NCBI GenBank assembly: GCA_002373045.1
Contig: DFHU01000014.1
Coordinates: forward strand, 1-6,973
Reading direction: 5' to 3'
DNA from: Pseudoselenomonas ruminantium
Lineage (GTDB): Bacteria > Bacillota > Negativicutes > Selenomonadales > Selenomonadaceae
DNA: 6,973 bases
In this document: piece by piece, positions 1 to 5,613 of the stretch
Numbering within the stretch: the stretch's first letter is position 1
Layout of the letters: every line of letters begins with the position of its first letter
Position numbers and translations under genes: made by a program
The notes under the pieces: generated by a model
Databases searched by the model: none
What the model was told of the DNA's origin: nothing
The model's input: only the letters and a program-made list of their open reading frames with translations

Positions 1-26
1 ACATTACGTGCAACAGCCCCTTTTGT
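1..26. terminator. Possible terminator arm cut by the window edge
   Basis: Just past the stop of the hybrid kinase, the plus strand reads CGTGCAACAGCCCC (8-20 region) followed by TTTT. On the minus strand this is AAAAGGGGCTGTTGCACG. A G-run plus flanking A/T tracts is the layout of one arm of a bidirectional intrinsic terminator; the complementary arm would lie left of the window and cannot be seen. Confidence 0.35.
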
Positions 27-2567
27 TTATGTTGTAGGTTGTTGCTGACTGCCTTCTGCGACGACCTGGCGGTAAAGTTCCATCGTGTCAGCGTGGTGTT
101 CCTGAATGTAGTTGAGTGCCTGCTGCTTTTGTTCAGGTGCAGCATCATCGGCCAAATAATCCTTAACGGCTTGTTCAAGTTCCTTGGCCTGTTTATTCAG
201 ACTGCGGCAACCAATCGTGAGGGCTGTGGATTTTAGGGCATGGATATTGATGCGGTAGTCTTTCCAGTTGCCTGTAGTTAAATCATCATCCAGCTTGGCA
301 ATATTGCCGTCAGATTGTTTACAGAACAGGGCAAGTACGTTGTTGTAAAGAGCTGGCATATCGTTGCAGTATTGCAGCCCCAGTTTCTGGTCGATAAGAG
401 CCTCGGCAGCTGGTGGCTCAACTGGTGCAGCAGGTTTCGCTTGTGTAGTTGGAGCAGCGGCAGGTTTTGCGGCAGCGGCTCCGCCGGCTATGGGCTTTTG
501 TAAAAGTTCTGCCGGTAAATAACGCTCCAGCATGGCGGCGAGTTCAGCACCGGTCATTGGCTTGCTTAGATAGTTATCAAAGCCTTCGGCCAGGAATTTT
601 TCCCGGGAGCCGGATATGGCCGTCGCGGTCAGGGCAATAAAACGGGTGTTGCTGATGTTGGGGAGTTCTTTGGCTTTATGCAAGGTTTCCACACCATCCA
701 TACCCGGCATCATGTGATCGAGCAGTACTACATGGAATGGTTGTTTTTGCAGGGCGTCTAAAGCTTCAGTACCGCTATGGGCAATAACGGTCTGTACCTG
801 AGTATCTTTGAGCAGACTGGAGGCGACAAAACAGTTCATATCGTTGTCATCAACGATGAGTACGCGGGCAGAGGGCGCAATAAAGCTGGCAGGTTTGTCT
901 AAGTCTGCTTCAAAGACCAGCTGGTTGTCAAGATTGAAAACACCTATGGGGTCAAATGAACTAATGCCTTGAGGCAGTTCAATGGTGAAAACACTGCCTT
1001 CGCCATATGTACTGTCGACTTTTATGGTGCCGTTCATCATCGTTAACAAGCGATGAGTGATGGCCAGTCCTAATCCGGTTCCTTCAATTTTACGATTGCG
1101 CTCAATGTCCAGACGTTCAAAGACAAGGAAAAGCCGGTTTTTGTCTTCCTCACGAATGCCAATGCCGGTATCGGTAACGGCAGCGTGCAGGTGGAGGGTG
1201 CTTTCACTGCGGTGTCCGCTGATATCCAGCGTGACGGAGCCATTTGGTGTGTATTTTATGGCGTTATTGAGCAAATTGATGAGAATCTGGCGCAGGCGTC
1301 CGGCATCTCCATGCAGATAGTTGGGTAAATACGGGTCAACGTGAATTTTGAACTGCAGATTCTTGGCCTGAGCGCGCAGGCCGACCAAGGTACAGACCTC
1401 CCGCAGCACCGTGGTTAATTGATAATCGGTGGGCACGATTTCCATATGGCCGGACTCGATTTTCGAAAAGTCCAGTATTTCGTTGATGATGGTCAACAGT
1501 GCCGCTGTGGCCGATTTGATATTGCTGGCATATTGCCGGACTTCTCCAGGAATTTTTTGCCGCAAGATCATTTCGTTCATGCCGCTGATGGCATTCAGCG
1601 GGGTGCGGATTTCGTGGCTCATATTGGCAAGAAACTGACTTTTGGCCTGATTGGCAGCATCTGCTTCGGCACGCGCCTTGCGCAGTTCCTCGGTTTCTGC
1701 CACACTGGTCTGGGCCATGAGCAGGTAAATGCTCAGGCAGGCAAAGAGAATCAACATCAGCGAGAAGAGGAAGAACACGCGCTGATAGATGCTGGTTATC
1801 TGTCCGGCCACCGCCGACCAGGGCATATAGCCAATCATGGAAAAATCCGTCTGGGGAAGATCCGCACCGAAGACGAAGAATTTTCCTTCGGCGCCTTCGG
1901 TATAAACGGCGGCAGCCTTATTGCGTTTCAGACGTTCATGGACTTCCTGCATGCCCGCCTGAATGGTGTCATCAGCCCAGAAACGCGTATCATTGCTGGT
2001 GTAGTTTTCGTAAGGGACAGCTAAAGTGCCGTCATGGTACTGGATGATGACATGGGTAAAGGCATCATAGTCGGAAAGGGCGAAAAGCTTCGGCAGCATT
2101 TCCGGTGGATAAACCTGATAAAGGACGTAGCGGACGTTATCGCCATAGAAGACCGGCGTCGCCAGCAGGATACCAATATCGGGATTATAATCGATAACGT
2201 TGTTGCCATGAAAGGCCATCTGTAAGCGGGGAAAAGAGGCGGTAGACAGAGAACGGCCGGTGGTATGGTGCTGAAAATCAATAAGGCCGGCCTGTCCCTG
2301 TGGATTTTGCTGAGTGAGCATCTGCAGTACAGCCTCTTTTTCCTGTTCATGTGTCGACAAATGGTAGGCTGCTGTCTGCAATGGGGTTATGAAGCGGTGG
2401 AAACGCTCGCCGGCCAGCAGGGAAATATCTTCGGTCTGTCGGGCAACGGAGAGTTCAGCGGCTTTGTTCAGCATGTTGACAATCCGCTGCTGGATAAAGA
2501 TTCCCGACAGGAAAATCAACAGCAGGGTCATCATGATGGTGAGCACCATTTTTTTGCGATTATTCAA
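27..2567 (-). CDS. Hybrid sensor histidine kinase with receiver and HPt domains
   Basis: Membrane-bound phosphorelay kinase of 846 residues. Seen: a positively charged N-terminus and membrane helix (about 8-26), an extracytoplasmic region of about 235 residues (28-262), a second helix (about 263-285), a short coiled linker, and a HisKA domain with MSHEIRTPLN giving phospho-His318. The HATPase has an N-box near 429-440 and glycine boxes DTGIG (466-470) and GTGLGLA (496-502). The receiver has acidic pair D573/D574, phospho-acceptor D617, T647 and K669. An Ala/Pro-rich linker (about 690-722) leads to an HPt domain with His776 in HALKS. All catalytic residues are present. The sensor region is not clearly assignable by eye; its position and size suit a CACHE/PAS-like fold (inference). 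The start is TTG, eight bases inside the end of the binding-protein gene, with a near-perfect ribosome site AAAGGGGGTGG nine bases away; the next in-frame ATG (2549) has none. It is last in a three-gene operon and probably phosphorylates the HD-GYP regulator encoded first. Confidence 0.95.
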   Translation of the reverse strand: MNNRKKMVLTIMMTLLLIFLSGIFIQQRIVNMLNKAAELSVARQTEDISLLAGERFHRFITPLQTAAYHLSTHEQEKEAVLQMLTQQNPQGQAGLIDFQHHTTGRSLSTASFPRLQMAFHGNNVIDYNPDIGILLATPVFYGDNVRYVLYQVYPPEMLPKLFALSDYDAFTHVIIQYHDGTLAVPYENYTSNDTRFWADDTIQAGMQEVHERLKRNKAAAVYTEGAEGKFFVFGADLPQTDFSMIGYMPWSAVAGQITSIYQRVFFLFSLMLILFACLSIYLLMAQTSVAETEELRKARAEADAANQAKSQFLANMSHEIRTPLNAISGMNEMILRQKIPGEVRQYASNIKSATAALLTIINEILDFSKIESGHMEIVPTDYQLTTVLREVCTLVGLRAQAKNLQFKIHVDPYLPNYLHGDAGRLRQILINLLNNAIKYTPNGSVTLDISGHRSESTLHLHAAVTDTGIGIREEDKNRLFLVFERLDIERNRKIEGTGLGLAITHRLLTMMNGTIKVDSTYGEGSVFTIELPQGISSFDPIGVFNLDNQLVFEADLDKPASFIAPSARVLIVDDNDMNCFVASSLLKDTQVQTVIAHSGTEALDALQKQPFHVVLLDHMMPGMDGVETLHKAKELPNISNTRFIALTATAISGSREKFLAEGFDNYLSKPMTGAELAAMLERYLPAELLQKPIAGGAAAAKPAAAPTTQAKPAAPVEPPAAEALIDQKLGLQYCNDMPALYNNVLALFCKQSDGNIAKLDDDLTTGNWKDYRINIHALKSTALTIGCRSLNKQAKELEQAVKDYLADDAAPEQKQQALNYIQEHHADTMELYRQVVAEGSQQQPTT

Positions 2568-3678
2568 GAATCTCCACCCCCTTTACCAGCCAGTCCATGT
2601 GTTGGAGCAACCGGTCATCCCGGATTGATTCATCAGCGCGGCAGCGCAGCTGGCCCTGCCGATCATAGATTTCACCGGCAAAGACGAAACGGCCGGCAAG
2701 CATTCGTTCCTTGAGGTATATCAGCTTGGCTTTTTCCTCGTCGGTGACGGCAGGGGAAAAATCGCAAAGCTCGACAAAATCTGCTTCCATGCCTACCCAT
2801 TGCTTGTCTACATAGTTGAGTTCGCCTTTGAGGTAACGGCGGATGATATCCTCATAGTAGCGGTCCCAGTTGCAGACCACGGAAGTCAGTGCATGCTCTG
2901 AACGCCATTCATGTTTGCCTAAATCCTCATAGTAACCGATATAGTCGATGCCCATGTTCTCAGCGACATCCGCTGCTGCCGGTTCATCCTGATGATAGGT
3001 CAGAACATCAGCGCCAGCTTCGGTTATCAGGCGGCGTGCTTCCTCGGCTTCTTTGCTTTCGTTCTGCCAGCTGCCTGTCCACATGACGACCACGCGGGCA
3101 TTAGGATTGGTCTGCTGCACGCCGAGGGTAAAGGCATTGATACCGCGGTTGACTTCCGAGTTTTTCATAGCGGCCACATAGCCGATAACATTGCTCTTGG
3201 TGTGCATGCCAGCAAGGGCACCGGCCAGATAGCGTCCCTGATACATGCGGACGAAATAGGAGGTCATATTGCGGGCATGACATTCGGCCGAGTTGGTGCC
3301 AAAGGCAATATGAGGATATTCGCGGACGAATTTTTGCGCCTCCTGGGAATACGAGTAACTGGCGAGGAAAATCATGCCGGCACCATTGTCGGCCATTTCC
3401 TGTACGGCTTTGGTACAGGCACCTTCAGTGTTGACGTTTTCCTTGAATAGCAGTTTTATGCCCATGGCATTGCAGGCTTTGCGAATACCGCGATATTGGG
3501 GGGCGTTCCAGCCTTCCTCATGAATGCCGCCCAGCAGGACGATGCCGGCTTTCGGCTGGGGCTGGTCGAAGGTACTGGTGGAAAAAATCCAACAGGCAGC
3601 GGCCAGTACAATTAAAATGAAGCCGACAATGAGCCGTGTGGCCCAATGTGACAAGCTGTGATGCAGCCAAAAACTCAT
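2560..3678 (-). CDS. BMP-family (Med/PnrA-like) solute-binding protein, membrane-anchored
   Basis: Exported type-1 periplasmic-binding-fold protein, 372 residues. Seen: a short N-terminal cytoplasmic stretch, a hydrophobic segment at about 15-32, then a BMP-family core with GWN (56-58), the YQGRYLAGALAG block (146-157), GYVAAMKNSEVNRGINAFTLG (166-186), a TGSW motif (201-204), HQDEPA (229-234), GYYEDLG (248-254) and the family-typical ending MDWLVKGVE (361-369). Family members bind small ligands, purine nucleosides in PnrA/TmpC, usually for an ABC transporter; the ligand here cannot be read from sequence. No permease or ATPase gene is nearby. Instead the gene sits between an HD-GYP regulator (4-base ATGA overlap) and a hybrid kinase (8-base overlap), so a sensing role is inferred. 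Cys29 follows LAAA, a weak lipobox, so it is either a lipoprotein or held by an uncleaved helix. A ribosome site GGAGGG lies six bases before the ATG. The mature part has six cysteines (69, 88, 133, 269, 305, 346). Confidence 0.93.
   Translation of the reverse strand: MSFWLHHSLSHWATRLIVGFILIVLAAACWIFSTSTFDQPQPKAGIVLLGGIHEEGWNAPQYRGIRKACNAMGIKLLFKENVNTEGACTKAVQEMADNGAGMIFLASYSYSQEAQKFVREYPHIAFGTNSAECHARNMTSYFVRMYQGRYLAGALAGMHTKSNVIGYVAAMKNSEVNRGINAFTLGVQQTNPNARVVVMWTGSWQNESKEAEEARRLITEAGADVLTYHQDEPAAADVAENMGIDYIGYYEDLGKHEWRSEHALTSVVCNWDRYYEDIIRRYLKGELNYVDKQWVGMEADFVELCDFSPAVTDEEKAKLIYLKERMLAGRFVFAGEIYDRQGQLRCRADESIRDDRLLQHMDWLVKGVEILE
2574..2584 (-). promoter_or_regulatory. Ribosome binding site that decides the TTG start of the hybrid kinase
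   Basis: Minus strand AAAGGGGGTGG differs by one base from the ideal anti-16S complement and lies nine bases before TTG (2565-2567). The alternative ATG at 2549 is preceded only by A-rich sequence with no such site. The site lies inside the last codons of the binding-protein gene, so the two genes are probably translationally coupled. Confidence 0.7.
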
Positions 3679-4721
3679 ACCAATCCCTCCCGCATCTGGT
3701 AATGGACATCATCATCAATCATGCTCAGCATGATATCGGCAAAAACAGGGTCAAATTGCGAGCCACGGCCATTTAGAATTTCCTGACGGACGACTGCCTG
3801 GGACAGGGCGTCTCTGTAGCTGCGCTTGGAGGTCATGGCATCGTAGGCATCGGCTACTGCGATGATGCGCACCTTTTCTGGGATCGCCAGGCCGGAAAGT
3901 CCGTCCGGATAGCCTTTGCCGTCATAACGCTCGTGATGGCTGCGGGCGGCGCTTACAAGCTCCGGCATTTCGTTCACATGGGCGAGAATGGTGCTGCCAA
4001 TGGTGGTGTGCTGCTTCATGGAGGCATATTCTTCGTCCGTCAGCTTGCCTTTTTTGTTGATCAGACTGGAGGGAATGCCAATCTTGCCGATATCGTGAAT
4101 TTGGGCCATGTAGTATACATCGCGCTGATAGTCTTCTGATTTTCCTGCCCGGCGGGAAATTTCCCATGCATAATCCGCTACGCGATGGGAATGCCCGCGG
4201 GTGTATTTGTCTTTGGCATCAATGGTATCGGCCAGGGCCTCAATCATTTCCCGGAACAGTCGCTCGGTAGAAGCAAGCTGTGCCTGGGCTATCGCAGTCT
4301 GTTTGTCAATTTCCTGCTGCATATGGTGTTGCAGTGCTTTTAATTGCAGGGTTCTTTCGATGCGGCGTAGAATAAGTGTAGGAATAAAGGGTTTATGTAC
4401 AAAATCAAAGGCACCGGCCTGAATGCCTCTTACTTCTGTTTCCTGGTCTAAATCACCCGTAAGCATGATGACCGGAATGGCGCAGGTTTGCGGATTTTGA
4501 TGCAAGGCTGCGAGCACTTCAAAACCGTTCATTTCGGGCATGTTGATATCCAGGAGTATGAGGTCTGCAAGCTGCGACGTAAGCAGCATGAGTGCTTCAG
4601 GGCCGCTGGATACTGCGGTAAAGTCGTAGTCAACGCTGAGTATGGCTTCTAATGTCATCCGATTGATGATATCGTCATCTACAGCTATTATACGGCGGCG
4701 TTCGCCTATGGAGTTATTCAT
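3675..4721 (-). CDS. Response regulator with HD-GYP cyclic-di-GMP phosphodiesterase domain
   Basis: Cytoplasmic regulator of 348 residues. The receiver (about 9-125) has acidic residues D15-D17, phospho-acceptor D58, T88 and K110. A charged, probably coiled-coil linker (about 120-165) joins an HD-GYP domain (about 160-340). Metal and substrate residues of the family are visible: RGHSHR (176-180, H177), HDIGKIGIP (H209/D210, K213), H238, paired H262/H263, the diagnostic HHERYDGKGYPDGL (262-275 region, GYP at 270-272) and D291 in DAYDAMTSKRSYR. With the motif intact, hydrolysis of cyclic-di-GMP is the expected activity; some HD-GYP proteins act on other cyclic dinucleotides. It is the first gene of the leftward operon, with strong ribosome site AAGGAGGA (4731-4738), and its TGA overlaps the next ATG by four bases. 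It is the natural receiver for the HPt of the hybrid kinase two genes downstream. No GGDEF synthase is in the window. Confidence 0.95.
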   Translation of the reverse strand: MNNSIGERRRIIAVDDDIINRMTLEAILSVDYDFTAVSSGPEALMLLTSQLADLILLDINMPEMNGFEVLAALHQNPQTCAIPVIMLTGDLDQETEVRGIQAGAFDFVHKPFIPTLILRRIERTLQLKALQHHMQQEIDKQTAIAQAQLASTERLFREMIEALADTIDAKDKYTRGHSHRVADYAWEISRRAGKSEDYQRDVYYMAQIHDIGKIGIPSSLINKKGKLTDEEYASMKQHTTIGSTILAHVNEMPELVSAARSHHERYDGKGYPDGLSGLAIPEKVRIIAVADAYDAMTSKRSYRDALSQAVVRQEILNGRGSQFDPVFADIMLSMIDDDVHYQMREGLV

Positions 4722-4730
4722 GGCATCGGC

Positions 4731-4738
4731 TCCTCCTT
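4731..4738 (-). promoter_or_regulatory. Strong ribosome binding site of the HD-GYP regulator
   Basis: Minus strand AAGGAGGA lies 9-10 bases before the ATG at 4721. A second ATG (4725-4727) sits closer to it but opens only a two-codon frame (ATG CCA TGA) whose stop overlaps the true start, so the longer spacing start is the real one. Confidence 0.75.
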
Positions 4739-4765
4739 CTTCTTATTTGTTTTTATTCCATATTA

Positions 4766-4779
4766 ATTTTAGCTAAAAT
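4766..4779. promoter_or_regulatory. 14-base perfect palindrome, possible operator
   Basis: ATTTTAGCTAAAAT is its own reverse complement. It overlaps the -10 and expected start of the candidate leftward promoter, a common operator position. It has no central loop, so a hairpin role is unlikely. AT-rich sequence makes a chance palindrome possible. Confidence 0.35.
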
Positions 4780-4806
4780 AATGGTTGATTTCTATATATA
4801 TGCCAA
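4778..4806 (-). promoter_or_regulatory. Candidate promoter of the HD-GYP / binding protein / kinase operon
   Basis: On the minus strand, TTGGCA (4801-4806) matches the -35 consensus at five of six bases and CATTAT (4778-4783) matches the -10 at four of six, with a 17-base spacer. Transcription would start near 4771, about 50 bases before the ATG. The -35 lies inside the proximal direct repeat, so a protein bound there would act directly on this promoter. Confidence 0.45.
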
Positions 4807-4833
4807 AAGTGGTCGAAATATGCCAAAAGTGGT
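4798..4833. repeat. Two exact 16-base direct repeats, probable LytTR binding site
   Basis: ATATGCCAAAAGTGGT occurs at 4798-4813 and again at 4818-4833, identical and with a 20-base period, so both copies face the same side of the helix. Two close repeats between divergent signalling genes are typical of LytTR regulator sites. Read on the minus strand the core is CCACTTTTGGCA, which resembles the VirR-type box (CCAGTTNTNCAC) known from clostridia, with differences. Binding by the adjacent regulator is inference. Confidence 0.7.
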
Positions 4834-4838
4834 AAAAT
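4810..4838 (+). promoter_or_regulatory. Candidate promoter of the LytTR regulator / kinase operon
   Basis: TAAAAT (4833-4838) matches the -10 consensus at five of six bases. The hexamer 17 bases upstream (TGGTCG, 4810-4815) is a poor -35, which suits a promoter that needs an activator. Both elements overlap the direct-repeat pair. The start would fall near 4845, leaving a leader of about 30 bases. TACAAA (4841-4846) is an alternative -10. Confidence 0.35.
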
Positions 4839-4874
4839 GATACAAAGGTATTTATCTGACAATGAGGGAAAATT

Positions 4875-5603
4875 GTGAAAATTGCTATTGTAGATGATGA
4901 CCTCCAGGCCCGCAGAGATTTGCAGCAGATTTTACAAGGGTGTGAAATAAAGCCTGTAGCAGAGTCGGAGATGCAGCTGTTTGCCAGTGGTGAGTCTTTC
5001 CTGGCGGTATTCAAACCAAAAGAATTTCAGATTGTATTTTTGGATATTTGTATGGATGGCGTAAATGGCATTGAAACGGCAAGGGCTATACGCCAGCAGG
5101 ATGAACGTCTGTCCATTATATTCTTGACCAGCAGTACAGATTATGCCTTGGCGGGCTATCAGGTCTTTCCTGCGGGCTATATTCTGAAGCCGGTGAGCAA
5201 GGCTGTTTCGCAGTTAAAGGATATCTTGCAGCATTGCCTGCCTAATCTGCTGCCAACGATGCTCAACGTGCGCATGAAAACGCGTGAGGTTCAGTTGAAT
5301 GTTGAACATATCGCTTACGTTGATGTCCAGGGCGGGCATCGGGTAGGCGGGCGGCGTGGCAGCGTTATCCATTTGCTGAGCGGGGAGGCTATGGCTGTGG
5401 ACACATCCTATAAAGAAGTGGCAGCGGCTTTGATAAATTCTGATTTTGTTGAGTGTTACAATCGTCTGCTGGTTAATTTTGCGGCAGTGGCGGAACTTAA
5501 GGCGGATGGCTTTGTCTTGAAAAATGGTGAGCAGCTCCCAATCAGCAGGCGGTTTTATCGTGAGGCAGCGCATGAATACATGGAGTATTTGCTTAGAAAG
5601 TGA
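4875..5603 (+). CDS. LytTR-family response regulator (AgrA/VirR type)
   Basis: DNA-binding response regulator of 242 residues. The N-terminal receiver (1-122) shows D7-D9, phospho-acceptor D57 in FLDICMDG, T85 and K105 in ILKP. The C-terminal LytTR domain (about 132-240) ends with the family block around LVNFAAVAELKADGFVLKNG (199-218) and LPISRRFYREA (221-231). LytTR regulators bind pairs of short direct repeats spaced about two helix turns apart, and such a pair lies just upstream of this gene. The GTG start is preceded by GAGGG six bases away; an ATG at 4862 is out of frame. An odd feature is a Gly/Arg-rich stretch (GGHRVGGRRGSV, 153-164) between the first strands of the LytTR domain, longer than I expect for the family. 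The partner kinase gene begins 10 bases after the stop. Targets are unknown; autoregulation is likely by precedent. Confidence 0.95.
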   Translation: MKIAIVDDDLQARRDLQQILQGCEIKPVAESEMQLFASGESFLAVFKPKEFQIVFLDICMDGVNGIETARAIRQQDERLSIIFLTSSTDYALAGYQVFPAGYILKPVSKAVSQLKDILQHCLPNLLPTMLNVRMKTREVQLNVEHIAYVDVQGGHRVGGRRGSVIHLLSGEAMAVDTSYKEVAAALINSDFVECYNRLLVNFAAVAELKADGFVLKNGEQLPISRRFYREAAHEYMEYLLRK

Positions 5604-5613
5604 GGCGCAGACA

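Noticed and set aside
690..760. Possible breakpoint or low-complexity artefact between kinase and receiver domains
   Set aside because: The frame is continuous and all motifs on both sides are intact. The actual Ala/Pro-rich stretch lies nearer 400-500 in the DNA and is an ordinary receiver-HPt linker.
1419..2024. 201-residue open frame on the plus strand
   Set aside because: It lies opposite the conserved kinase and sensor coding sequence, shows no recognisable domain, and its composition is that of an antisense shadow.
4798..4833. CRISPR-like repeats
   Set aside because: Only two 16-base units with a four-base gap; there is no spacer of usable length and no cas gene. A regulator site explains them better.
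4781..4840. 19-codon plus-strand frame in the intergenic region, considered as a signal peptide precursor
   Set aside because: It has no ribosome site, is made largely of the direct repeats, and lacks a leader or processing motif.
4769..5014. 81-residue minus-strand frame across the control region
   Set aside because: It is antisense to the receiver domain of the LytTR regulator, lacks a ribosome site and is cysteine/serine-rich shadow sequence.
5524..5613. Longer start for the GHKL kinase at ATG 5524
   Set aside because: It overlaps the regulator by 80 bases, adds polar residues before the first membrane helix, and has a weaker ribosome-site context than the ATG at 5614.
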